From the NCBI GenBank assembly GCA_020634615.1, contig JACKBI010000009.1, forward strand, positions 124,001 to 188,000: a stretch of 64,000 bases of DNA. Reading direction: 5' to 3'. Below, piece by piece: positions 16,809-25,444 of the stretch (the stretch's first letter is position 1; the number at the start of each line of letters is the position of its first letter). Position numbers and translations under genes: made by a program. A model generated the notes under the pieces. It saw only the letters and a program-made list of their open reading frames with translations. It was not told the origin of the DNA and did not search any database. Source of the DNA: Anaerolineales bacterium (GTDB lineage: Bacteria > Chloroflexota > Anaerolineae > JAAEKA01).

Positions 16809-19538
16809 TCAGCCGCGCAGTTCCGCGTTCAGCGTCTGGCCCAGCCGGGCAATGATACGTTTGCGTACCTTTTCGACGTCCGAGTCCTTGAGCGTCTTAT
16901 CGTCGGCCTGGAATGTGAGATTGTAGGCCAGGCTCTTCTTGCCGGCCGCGACTTGCTTGCCGCGGTAGATATCGAACAGGCGCACCTCGCGCAGCAGGCT
17001 GCCGCCCGACTGGCGGATCATTCCCTCGACCTGCTCAGCCAGTACCCCCTCGTCCACCACCACTGCCAGGTCTTCCTTGATGGCGGGGAAGTTGGAGATC
17101 GGCTGCATGGCAGGGCGATAGCTGACGGCGGCCACCAGCGGCGCCAGTCGCAACTCCGCGACGCACACACGCTGATCTGGCAAGTCGAAGGCCCGCCGCA
17201 CGGCCGGATGTACCTCACCCAGCACGCCCAGTTCGTTCTTACCGATCAGGACGCGCGCCGCGCGCACGCCGAAGGTCGGGTGGACGGTGGCCTCGAAACG
17301 GATATCAGCCAGCAGCCCCAACCGCGCCAGCAGCTCTTCCACCACGCCTTTCACATCGAAGAAGTCCAGCATCTGGTCGTCCTGTTTCATCCAGCTATGC
17401 GACTCACGCGCACCTGTCAGCCCGATGCTGACCAGTTCTGGCTCAGCTGGCAGCAGCTCACCTGCAACCGGCCAGTAGACCTTGCCGATCTCGAACAGCG
17501 CCACCCGATCGAAAGTGCGGGCGTTCTTTGCCAGCGCGGCCAACATGTTGCCCAGCAAGGTGGAGCGCAACCGGTCCGCCGCCGGAGTGAGCGGGTTTTC
17601 CAGTTGCACCAGATTCTCCGGGTCGAGGATAACCGGCAGTTGCAGCGTGTCCACGCTGCTACCGGCCGGATCGTAGACCGGCACGCCCTGGGCGGCCAGC
17701 AGTTTGCGATGTACCTCCTGCCCGATCAGCCGGTAGCCGATGATGTCCTGCAGGCCTGCCCCGCTCAGCAGATCGCGCACCCGTTCCTTGCCTTCCAGCG
17801 TCCAGTTGCGCCACTGGGGCGGCAACGCATCGTCCATCAGCGTGGTCGGTATCTGGTCGTAGCCGATAATGCGAACGATCTCCTCCAGCAGATCGGCCGG
17901 AATCGCCGCATCCAACCGGAACCACGGCACGGTCACCCGTAGGGGCGCGGTCTCCGCGCCCGTCGCGGTCTCCGCGCCCGTCGCGTTCCCCGAACCCACC
18001 GCGGTCTCCGCGCCCGCAACGTTCACCTCTTCAACACCGAACTCCAGCCGGCGCAGGATGGCGCTGATCTGCGCCGCCGGCACGTCCATGCCCAGGATGC
18101 GCTTCACCTCGGCCGGCGTGAGGTCGATCACAACGCTGTGCTGCTCGGTCGGATAGCAGTCTTCTATGCCCGCGGCCACCTCGCCGCCCGCCAGCTCGAC
18201 CATCAGCCGGGCGCAGCGCATCCCTGCCGGTACCGGCATTTCAGCCGAGATGCCCTTGCTGAAGCGCGCAGTGGCCTCGCTGGGCAGTCGCAACGTCTGT
18301 GAGGTGCGCCGGTTGTTGATGAAATCAAAGCTGGCAGCCTCCAGCAGCACGTTGCGGGTCCGGTCGTTAACTTCCGTCTCAAGCCCGCCCATGACCCCGC
18401 CTACAGCCACCGTGCCCAGCGTGTCGCTGATCATCAGCATGTCGTTGGTCAGTTGGCGCTCGACTCCGTCCAGCGTGGTCATCTTCTCGCCGTCATGGGC
18501 GCGCCGCATGATGATAGTCGGAAGCACTGGCTCGGTCGCAGACCGGCCAGAGCTTGGTTGCCCCGCGCGCTGCGCTCGTTCCACCAACAAGTCATAGTCG
18601 AACGCATGCGTCGGCTGGCCCCATTCCAGCATCGTGTAGTTGGTGGCGTCCACGATGTTGCTGATGGGGCGCACGCCGGCCTTGCGCAGGCGGTCCTTGA
18701 TCCAGCCGGGCGACCCGCTGATTTCCACATCGCGGATCAGAATCGCCGTATAGCGGTAGCAGAGATCGGGGTCATCGATCACGATGTTGACGAATGGCTG
18801 CGCGGGCGGCTGCGGACGCGGCATGTCCTCCGGTCGGACGATGCCCGCCAGCGCGGCCAGTTCCGGCTGCGGCCGCTTCAGCGGCCTGTCATAGAGCGCC
18901 GCCACCTCTCTCGCCACGCCGATGATATTCAGGTTGCGCGCCAGGTTGGGCGTCAGGTCCATGGAGAAAACGGCGTCACCCATGTAGTCAGCCAGCGGCA
19001 TGCCCACCGGTGCGTTGGGTGGCAGGATGATGATGCCTTCGTGCTCCTCGCTGATGCCTAGCTCCTTCGCAGAACAGGCCATGCCTTCCGACTGGATGCC
19101 GCGGATCTTGCCCGCCTTGAGCGTCATCGTCTTGTACGAGTCGGCGTATGGGTCCACCAGCCGCGCGCCGATAGTGGCGAAGGCGATCTTGACCATCGTA
19201 TCGCCCGGTTGCAGGTTAGGCGCACCGGTGATGATGGTCATCGGCTTATCGCCGCCGTACTCGACGGTGGCCAGCAGCAGCCGGTCGGCGTTGGGGTGAC
19301 GTTCGGTCTTTAGGATCTCGCCGACGAAAAGCGTGTCAAGTCCCCACGGCAGGCCATCCTCCTCGCCCATGCGGTCGGCGGGCACGTGGTAGGCGGCGGA
19401 CGGGTTGAGACCGACCCAGCGAATGTGTTCTACTTCCAGACCAGCCAGCGTCAGCCGCTCGGCCAGTTCTACCGGGTCGAGATCGAATACATCGACGAAA
19501 TCGTTAAGCCAGGATAGGGGTACTTTGATTGCTGTCAT
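16809..19538 (-). CDS. pheT: Phenylalanyl-tRNA synthetase beta subunit
   Basis: 909 aa. Starts MTAIKVPLSWLNDFVDV, the classic PheT N-terminus, followed by the tRNA-binding OB domain (about 45-150), B3/B4 editing domain, B5 domain (about 445-560), core and C-terminal ferredoxin-fold anticodon-binding domain (about 815-909). It forms the alpha2-beta2 enzyme with PheS and supplies tRNA binding and editing. The ATG at 19538 has GGAGA upstream; a longer frame (19574) has no support. Oddity: the B5 domain contains an extra low-complexity stretch of about 25 residues (AGAETAVGSGNATGAETATG..., bases 17943-18015) encoded by tandem palindromic repeat units. It is transcribed with pheS after a 129-bp gap filled by a repeat, and is regulated by the T-box at 20990-21391. 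Confidence 0.96.
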   Translation of the reverse strand: MTAIKVPLSWLNDFVDVFDLDPVELAERLTLAGLEVEHIRWVGLNPSAAYHVPADRMGEEDGLPWGLDTLFVGEILKTERHPNADRLLLATVEYGGDKPMTIITGAPNLQPGDTMVKIAFATIGARLVDPYADSYKTMTLKAGKIRGIQSEGMACSAKELGISEEHEGIIILPPNAPVGMPLADYMGDAVFSMDLTPNLARNLNIIGVAREVAALYDRPLKRPQPELAALAGIVRPEDMPRPQPPAQPFVNIVIDDPDLCYRYTAILIRDVEISGSPGWIKDRLRKAGVRPISNIVDATNYTMLEWGQPTHAFDYDLLVERAQRAGQPSSGRSATEPVLPTIIMRRAHDGEKMTTLDGVERQLTNDMLMISDTLGTVAVGGVMGGLETEVNDRTRNVLLEAASFDFINNRRTSQTLRLPSEATARFSKGISAEMPVPAGMRCARLMVELAGGEVAAGIEDCYPTEQHSVVIDLTPAEVKRILGMDVPAAQISAILRRLEFGVEEVNVAGAETAVGSGNATGAETATGAETAPLRVTVPWFRLDAAIPADLLEEIVRIIGYDQIPTTLMDDALPPQWRNWTLEGKERVRDLLSGAGLQDIIGYRLIGQEVHRKLLAAQGVPVYDPAGSSVDTLQLPVILDPENLVQLENPLTPAADRLRSTLLGNMLAALAKNARTFDRVALFEIGKVYWPVAGELLPAEPELVSIGLTGARESHSWMKQDDQMLDFFDVKGVVEELLARLGLLADIRFEATVHPTFGVRAARVLIGKNELGVLGEVHPAVRRAFDLPDQRVCVAELRLAPLVAAVSYRPAMQPISNFPAIKEDLAVVVDEGVLAEQVEGMIRQSGGSLLREVRLFDIYRGKQVAAGKKSLAYNLTFQADDKTLKDSDVEKVRKRIIARLGQTLNAELRG
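17943..18015. repeat. Palindromic tandem repeat inserted in frame in pheT
   Basis: GGGCGCGG-TCT-CCGCGCCC (17943-17961) is a perfect palindrome. The 18-bp unit GTCGCGGTCTCCGCGCCC follows and then recurs partly degraded up to 18015. It is read in the pheT frame as repeated GAETA units inside a loop of the B5 domain. Confidence 0.8.
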
Positions 19539-19559
19539 TTGTAGGTCTCCGCGTTGTGA

Positions 19560-19660
19560 GTGACAAGGTGACAAGGTGAGGGGGTGACAAGGTGACGAAA
19601 GACAAAAGGATGTACAAACCGTTTGCGTTACCCTGTCACCCTGTCACCTTGTCACCCAGT
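19560..19660. repeat. GGTGACAA tandem inverted repeat between pheS and pheT
   Basis: Three to four TGACAAGG-type units at 19561-19596 face CCTGTCACCCTGTCACC units at 19628-19658, separated by about 30 bp. It fills most of the gap between pheS and pheT and would form a long hairpin in the pheST message. Confidence 0.7.
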
Positions 19661-19667
19661 CATCCGC

Positions 19668-20699
19668 TTATCCGAACTGCTCCAGGAAGCGCAGATCGTT
19701 CCCGAAGAAGTAGCGAATGTCGGAAATGCCGCTCTTGAGCATGGTGATGCGTTCCGGACCCATGCCGAAGGCGAAGCCGGACCATTCAGCCGGGTCATAG
19801 CCGCCGTTGCGCAGCACCGTGGGATGCACCATGCCGGCGCCCATGATCTCCAGCCAGCCGGTGTACTTACAGACGGCGCAGCCCGTGCCGCCGCACAGGA
19901 TGCAATCGACATCCGCTTCGACGCTGGGCTCGGTGAAGGGGAAATGCGAGCAGCGGAAGCGCAGCTTGCGTCCCGCCCCGTAGAGTTGGTTGGCGAATTC
20001 CACGATGACGCCCTTCAGGTCGGCCATGGTGACATTGCGGCCGATGGCCAGCCCTTCCACCTGGTGGAACATCATCTCGGCGCGGGCGCTGACCTGCTCG
20101 TAGCGGTAGCACATGCCCGGCAAAATGACGCGGATCGGCTTGTTCGGTCCCAGTTCCTTCATCGCGTGGATCTGGCCCGGGCTGGTGTGGGTGCGCATGA
20201 TCACACCGGGCGTGGTGGTATAAAACGTGTCCCACATGTCGCGCGCCGGGTGGCCGGGCGGCATGTTGAGCAACTCGAAGTTGTATTCGTCGGTCTCGAC
20301 ATCGCGGCTGGTGTAGACCTGGAATCCCATGGTCGCGAAGATATCGGCGATCTCTCGTAAGGTCTGGTTGCTGGGATGCACGCCGCCCAACTGCGGCCGG
20401 CGGCCGGGCAACGTCACATCAACGCCTTCCGCTGCCATCTCCGCGGCCAGCGACTCCTGCACCAGCGCCTGCTGACGCGCGTCGAAGGCGTCGGTCAGTT
20501 CGCCTTTCAGCGCGTTGGCGGCCTGACCGTAGGCTGGTCGCTCCTCGAACGGCACCTGCCCGATGTTGCGCATCAGGTTGGTGACCGTGCCCTTGCGACC
20601 GAGGTACTCAATGCGCCACTCCTCCAGCGCGTCCGCATCGCTGGCCGCCTGCAAGCCGGCCAGTGCCTGGTCTCGCAGCTTTCTCAGTTCTTCGTTCAT
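19668..20699 (-). CDS. pheS: Phenylalanyl-tRNA synthetase alpha subunit
   Basis: 343 aa, the usual length. The N-terminal coiled coil (1-85) is followed by the class II catalytic core: motif 1 region GFQVYTSRDVETDEYNF, motif 2 in RTHTSPGQIHAM and the FRCSHFPFTEPS segment, and motif 3 (GFAFGMGPERI, about 305-315). It attaches phenylalanine to tRNA-Phe as the alpha2-beta2 enzyme with PheT. A CxxC pair (CILCGGTGC.VCK) in the core could bind zinc, a variation seen in part of the family. The ATG at 20697-20699 has AGAGGACAG upstream. It is the first gene of the pheST operon behind a T-box. Confidence 0.96.
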   Translation of the reverse strand: MNEELRKLRDQALAGLQAASDADALEEWRIEYLGRKGTVTNLMRNIGQVPFEERPAYGQAANALKGELTDAFDARQQALVQESLAAEMAAEGVDVTLPGRRPQLGGVHPSNQTLREIADIFATMGFQVYTSRDVETDEYNFELLNMPPGHPARDMWDTFYTTTPGVIMRTHTSPGQIHAMKELGPNKPIRVILPGMCYRYEQVSARAEMMFHQVEGLAIGRNVTMADLKGVIVEFANQLYGAGRKLRFRCSHFPFTEPSVEADVDCILCGGTGCAVCKYTGWLEIMGAGMVHPTVLRNGGYDPAEWSGFAFGMGPERITMLKSGISDIRYFFGNDLRFLEQFG

Positions 20700-20720
20700 G
20701 CTGTCCTCTTTTGTTGGCTG

Positions 20721-20974
20721 TTCGTAGTAGGCGCTTCAGCGCCGTTCTGTTTCAACACGGCGCTGATGGAGGTTAAGAAAATAAATCGGCAATTGTATCG
20801 GGACGCCCGCCGGAGGCTGAAAGCCGTCCGGCTACAACGTGAAAGGCCCTGCGGGCCTGGATTCCAGCCCTGAAAGGGCTTCCACCTTGTAGCCCGATCC
20901 GTTATACGGTCGGGCGGGCCTCGCCAGGCTAGTATCGGAATAAAATCTTAACTTTCATAAGCGCCTACTACGAA
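20721..20974. repeat. GTAGTAG-type nested palindrome, copy 3, split by a 193-bp insertion
   Basis: The left half TTCGTAGTAGGCGCTTCAGC (20721-20740) through CACGGCGCTG (20765) and the right half AAGCGCCTACTACGAA (20959-20974) would join into an intact palindrome like copy 4 (52879-52935). The segment 20766-20958 interrupts it. Its position is in the pheS leader, between the T-box terminator and the pheS start. Confidence 0.8.
20766..20958. mobile_element. 193-bp MITE-like insertion
   Basis: The ends are imperfect inverted repeats: ATGGAGGTTAAGAAAATAAA at the left and, read from the other strand, ATGAAAGTTAAGATTTTATT at the right. It holds no ORF. The core (20801-20926) shares the string CCAGCCCTGAAAGGGCTTCC and GTAGCCCGATCCGTT-TACGGTCGGGCG with 57565-57680. 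Removing it restores the surrounding palindrome exactly. Confidence 0.6.
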
Positions 20975-20989
20975 CCCTTGTGACAAAAC

Positions 20990-21391
20990 AAGAAAAACGC
21001 CCACGTCTCTCCAGGGACGAGACGTGGGCATCACAGTTCGCGGTACCACCCTGTTTCCTCGTGCGTACGCAGCGAGGCACTTTGGCCGACAGCGGCGATC
21101 AACTCGCCGGGATCGGTTGCCCGTGTAACGGTGGGCGGCCGGAGCGGACTAGACTCAGTGACCTGTGATCAGTGGTCAGTTACCAGAACCTGACAATGCG
21201 ACTTGCTGTCCGGTTACTGATTACTGGTTACTGATAACCGATTACCGATTTCACCCGTCGGCTCGGGAGCGAACTTCGGTGAGCTTTCACTTGGCCGGGC
21301 TTGCAGCGATCTCACGACCGCCCGACCTCTCTGGCAGCTTCCCTTCACCTACTTTTCTCCGTCACAGCCTTTGCTTGGGTTGTTCAATTGT
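20990..21391 (-). ncRNA. T-box riboswitch (tRNA-Phe) controlling pheST
   Basis: Read on the minus strand: Stem I begins near 21366 with GTGACGGAGAAAAGTAGGTG, contains the CCAGAGAGGTCGGG bulge region (about 21325-21340), and carries a specifier UUC (Phe codon) at 21273-21271 in the context CCGAAGUUCGCUCCCGAGCC. The conserved T-box/antiterminator AGGGTGGTACCGCGA is at 21052-21038. The terminator stem GCCCACGTCTC...GAGACGTGGGC (21029-20999) is followed by GTTTTTCTTGTTTTG. Uncharged tRNA-Phe would stabilise the antiterminator and turn on pheST. The linker (21160-21250) is unusually filled with AGTAACCAGTAATCAG-type repeats. Confidence 0.93.
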
Positions 21392-21397
21392 GGCGCG

Positions 21398-21426
21398 ATT
21401 ATGCCGCAGCGGTGCGGATTTGTCAA
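21398..21426 (-). promoter_or_regulatory. pheST/T-box promoter
   Basis: On the minus strand TTGACA (21426-21421) and CATAAT (21403-21398) are separated by exactly 17 bp, giving a start near 21391, about 25 nt before Stem I of the T-box. It lies 9 bp past the stop of the bactofilin gene. Confidence 0.85.
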
Positions 21427-21434
21427 AAGGCAGA

Positions 21435-21896
21435 TTACTCCGGCTCTTCCTCCTCGTCAGCAGGTGGTGTTTCGACGGGTGACAGGTAGGAGCGCCAATC
21501 ATCGTCGGGGGTGGAGACCGTACGTAGCGGCAGACCGTTGGTGTCATCGGCCTTGGTCATGACAAACTCGCCGTTGTAGAAGCCGCCTTCCTGCACGATC
21601 AGGCGGCCGGCGGTTACAGTTGCTTCCACCTGGCCGGTAGGCGTGATCTTGAACACATCCTGGCAGACAACCTCGCCTTCCAGATCACCGGCGACTGTCA
21701 CGTTGCGCGCTGTGACTTTGGCCTTGATGCGGGCGCCCTGCTCAACTGTCAAGGTGCCTTCGCACTGGATTTCACCCTCTGCCTGGCCTTCTACTTTCAG
21801 ATTCTGCTGGGTCTTGTATAAACCATCGAAGTGGGAGTCGCGATCGACCAGGCTCTCGCCGGTCGTTTGCTCAGCCGTCGGGGCAGTTGCAGCCAT
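21435..21896 (-). CDS. Bactofilin (polymer-forming cytoskeletal protein)
   Basis: 153 aa. The central part (about 35-125) is a run of short beta-strands with Gly, Val and Glu at regular spacing (VEGQAEGEIQCEGTLTVEQGARIKAKVTA is one stretch, given here in part), typical of the right-handed beta-helix of bactofilins. Short flexible tails flank it (the C-terminus is acidic, ending PADEEEEPE). Bactofilins self-assemble into filaments without nucleotide. Its ATG overlaps the stop of the upstream bactofilin gene (TGATG), so the two are translationally coupled and may co-polymerise. Confidence 0.9.
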   Translation of the reverse strand: MAATAPTAEQTTGESLVDRDSHFDGLYKTQQNLKVEGQAEGEIQCEGTLTVEQGARIKAKVTARNVTVAGDLEGEVVCQDVFKITPTGQVEATVTAGRLIVQEGGFYNGEFVMTKADDTNGLPLRTVSTPDDDWRSYLSPVETPPADEEEEPE

Positions 21897-22417
21897 CAGG
21901 AGTGTCTCCTTTCACGGGTCATTGTGAATCGGCAGTTGACCGTGGAACCTTCCTCCACGACCAGCACCTGGGTATTGATCTGCCCAGCTACGCTGCCGCC
22001 CGGCATCACGCGAAACTGGTGTTGGCAGACAGCCTCTCCATCAAAGATCCCGGCAACGATCACGTCGTTGGCCAGCACGTGTCCTGTGACGCTGGCTTCT
22101 TTCTCGACCATGATGGTTTCGAGTGCTTCCATGTCGCCGTCGAAGGATCCCTCGATCAGCACGTTGCCATCGGAGTGCAGCGTGCCCTGGATGCGCGTGT
22201 TGCGATCCAGCACTGCTGCCGATTCGCGTGTCTGATCGAATGCAGGCGCTGGCAGCGATGAAACGGGTACGGGTGGGACGGGTGTGACTGGACTGTCGGA
22301 CTGTTGCGGCTCAGGCAGCGGCGTTGGCTTCATTGGGAGGTCAGTCGTGGAAAGCACTCGCCGGCTCGATGTCACCGTTTGCTGCGGCTGATCGCTTTCC
22401 CGCTTGAAAATGCTCAT
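21896..22417 (-). CDS. Bactofilin with long Pro-rich N-terminal tail
   Basis: 173 aa from the ATG at 22415-22417, which has AGGAGGTG upstream. Residues 1-65 are polar and Pro-rich with a basic MSIFKRESD start. From about 70 a bactofilin beta-helix follows (NTRIQGTLHSDGNVLIEG, then GHVLANDVIVAGIFDGEAVC). The C-terminal strand ends in RRHS. It is the first gene of a two-gene bactofilin operon, and its TGA overlaps the next ATG. Paired bactofilins usually scaffold cell-shape or envelope proteins; no peptidase partner is adjacent here. Confidence 0.88.
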   Translation of the reverse strand: MSIFKRESDQPQQTVTSSRRVLSTTDLPMKPTPLPEPQQSDSPVTPVPPVPVSSLPAPAFDQTRESAAVLDRNTRIQGTLHSDGNVLIEGSFDGDMEALETIMVEKEASVTGHVLANDVIVAGIFDGEAVCQHQFRVMPGGSVAGQINTQVLVVEEGSTVNCRFTMTRERRHS

Positions 22418-22622
22418 ACATGCCACCTCCTTGTGGTTTGTGTGGGGCTGCGACAAACACCCGACCAGCATACCACAAGCCGATGGCCTGCGCCTTGCGT
22501 TTCCCCGGTGATTCCCCGATGATTAGACTACAAGAGGTTTCGTCGTTGCTCGGTGACGACGCAGAATCTGTTTGAAAAGCCTCTCGATCAGGCTGAGAAA
22601 CTGTTGGAAAAAGCATTCAATC

Positions 22623-22711
22623 AGACTGCGGAAGTCGACGAACCTGTAGCCAGAGGGCATTCCAGCAGTCGGTGGGTGGTCGTGACGCGTGGCCGTCGAC
22701 TTCCGCAGTCT
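22623..22711. repeat. GACTTCCGAAGTC inverted-repeat element, copy 2 (89 bp)
   Basis: Ends AGACTGCGGAAGTCGACG (22623-22640) and GTCGACTTCCGCAGTCT (22695-22711). The interior at 22640-22668 matches copy 1 (7715-7803) in reverse orientation, and similarity continues outward to about 22560. The T-to-G change in one arm is matched by the complementary change in the other arm, so pairing is kept. Confidence 0.85.
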
Positions 22712-22725
22712 TTGCACACTGACTG

Positions 22726-23349
22726 TCAGGAATCAATCCCGATCAGCAGCGCGCCGGCTGTCAATTGCAGCAGCGCTTGCTGCATGGCTTCCGAGCGTGA
22801 TTCGGGCAAACGCACCCGCAGTGAAACGTCGGCCGCAAATTCCTGGTCGACGATTTGAGCCTCGAAATCCGGCAGCAGATGCTGCACCTGGGCCAGAAAG
22901 CTGTACTCCACGATCAGCGACAGATCGACCATTGGTCGATGTTCGGCCAGCGGCAGCGACTCCAGCGCCAGCTTGACACCGCCGCCGTAGGCCCGCACCA
23001 GTCCGCCTCTGCCCAGCAGGGTGCCGCCGAAGTAGCGCGTCACCACCACAGCGATGTCGCCCACGCCGCAATGTTCCAGCACCGTGAACATCGGCTTGCC
23101 GGCTGTGCCGTGCGGCTCGCCGTCGTCGCTGTAGCCTACCTGGCCGGTGGCGCCCGGCGGACCCACCAGATAGGCCCAGCAGTTGTGCGAGGCGTCGGTA
23201 AATTCAGCCCGGCGCGCGGCAACGAAGTCGCGCGCCGCATCCACTGATGGCGTATACGCCACGGTTGTTATGAAGCGACTTCGATTGATCTCCTCCTCCA
23301 CCCGGTGCTGGCCGGCGGGGATCGGATAGCGGTCGGTTACTTGCCCCAA
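22726..23349 (-). CDS. YigZ/IMPACT family protein
   Basis: 207 aa. Shows the UPF0029 core: SRFITTV near the start, SDDGEPHGTAGKP (about 85-97) and VVVTRYFGGTLLGRGGLVRAY (about 108-128, given in part), followed by the C-terminal ferredoxin-like domain. Bacterial YigZ binds nucleic acid or ribosome-associated factors; its exact role is unsettled. The best start is a TTG at 23347-23349, which overlaps the last 13 bases of the upstream DUF5661-like gene and implies translational coupling. No ATG occurs before residue 90. A GTG at residue 16 is the alternative. Confidence 0.88.
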   Translation of the reverse strand: MGQVTDRYPIPAGQHRVEEEINRSRFITTVAYTPSVDAARDFVAARRAEFTDASHNCWAYLVGPPGATGQVGYSDDGEPHGTAGKPMFTVLEHCGVGDIAVVVTRYFGGTLLGRGGLVRAYGGGVKLALESLPLAEHRPMVDLSLIVEYSFLAQVQHLLPDFEAQIVDQEFAADVSLRVRLPESRSEAMQQALLQLTAGALLIGIDS

Positions 23350-23606
23350 TAGGCGTCAGCCTCTTCCTCAAGCTCGACCAGGCGTGTGTAGTAGTCGGAA
23401 AACTCTTTCAGATGGGCCCAGGCGATCTTGCCAGTTAGGATGGGATCGTCGTTGGTGACGTTGGTTTCGGGGTCGTGGGATCCGTGCTCCATCTCAACAT
23501 TGAGACCCATCTGAAACTGCTCGACATCAAACTGTTGCCAGGTGATGCCCAGAGCATCGCCGATGCGGCGGGCTTCGTCGAGGGAAAACTGCATCTTTGC
23601 GGTCAT
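23337..23606 (-). CDS. Small acidic protein, DUF5661-like
   Basis: 89 aa. Recognised by the pattern EARRIGDALGI.W..FDVEQFQMG followed by NVTNDDPILTGKIAWAHLKE and DYYTRL near the C-terminus, which I associate with the DUF5661 family of uncharacterised proteins. Mainly helical, soluble, no cofactor motif. The ATG at 23604-23606 has AAGAGGAT upstream. It overlaps the YigZ-like gene by 13 bp, so they form an operon. Confidence 0.75.
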   Translation of the reverse strand: MTAKMQFSLDEARRIGDALGITWQQFDVEQFQMGLNVEMEHGSHDPETNVTNDDPILTGKIAWAHLKEFSDYYTRLVELEEEADAYWGK

Positions 23607-23678
23607 GGGGGTATCCTCTTTTTTGTCAGGAAAATGCTGCTTTTGGCCGGCTGCTTGAGATCGCGGATGACGCGACGC

Positions 23679-24047
23679 TCAATAGCCCAGTCGGGCGATC
23701 TGTTCTTCGCCCATCCCGAAGTGGTGGGCGATCTCGTGAACAACCGTGCGGCGGACCTGCACGGCAATGGCTTCCGGGGTCTGGTAATAGCTTGTCAGCG
23801 GGCCGCGGAAGATGGTGATCCGGTCGGGCGCGACCATGCCGTAGAAGCTGGATCGCTGCGTCAATGGCACCCCTTGATAGAGTCCAAACAGCGTCGAGCC
23901 GGGTGGCACACGGGAGGACGACAACTGGTCGCGGCTGGGCCAATCCTGGACGGTCACGGCGACGTTGTCCATTCGATTCAAAATCTCTGGCGGCAATGTC
24001 TCCAGGGCATCGGCCACCAGGTCTTCGAATTCGTCACGGGTTAACAT
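23679..24047 (-). CDS. Small zincin-type metallopeptidase family protein
   Basis: 122 aa. The HExxH-type motif HEIAHHFGM (about 104-112) near the C-terminus, with the third histidine-containing HHFG context, is the hallmark of the small 'metallopeptidase family' proteins of actinobacteria and Chloroflexota (about 120 aa). The N-terminus starts MLTRDEFEDLVADALE, as usual in that family. Soluble; proteolytic activity is unproven. The frame is open to 24143, but the ATG at 24047 sits 6 bp after a TATAAT box, which argues for a short or leaderless message starting there. Confidence 0.82.
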   Translation of the reverse strand: MLTRDEFEDLVADALETLPPEILNRMDNVAVTVQDWPSRDQLSSSRVPPGSTLFGLYQGVPLTQRSSFYGMVAPDRITIFRGPLTSYYQTPEAIAVQVRRTVVHEIAHHFGMGEEQIARLGY

Positions 24048-24053
24048 AGCTGG

Positions 24054-24082
24054 ATTATACCCCCGGCGCGGTCTGGCGAGAA
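24054..24082 (-). promoter_or_regulatory. Candidate leaderless promoter of the metallopeptidase gene
   Basis: On the minus strand TATAAT (24059-24054) is preceded by TTCTCG at a 17-bp spacing. The ATG begins 7 bases after the -10 box, so the expected start site coincides with the ATG. Confidence 0.45.
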
Positions 24083-24211
24083 ATGGATGGGATCGATACC
24101 AGTCGAGCGCACAAGCCTGTCGCAAGACTGGCGATATGGTCAAAGGTGGCTATAATATCTGTCTGACGAGCAGTATTTGCTCAGTACGATTGACATAGGA
24201 GAACAAACTCA

Positions 24212-25336
<1,125 letters not shown>

Positions 25337-25368
25337 GCGAAACCCGCCAGTTCGACACTGAGAATCCA

Positions 25369-25408
25369 GCGGGGCCGCGGCGTTTTGATGCCGCGGCCCC
25401 GCTTTTGT
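25369..25408 (+). terminator. Terminator of ino1
   Basis: GCGGGGCCGCGGC and GCCGCGGCCCCGC form a perfect 13-bp stem with an 8-nt loop, followed by TTTTG. A related hairpin is found at 27567-27596. Confidence 0.9.
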
Positions 25409-25444
25409 TTGCGCTAGACCTGCCGATCGATCCATTTTTTCGGG

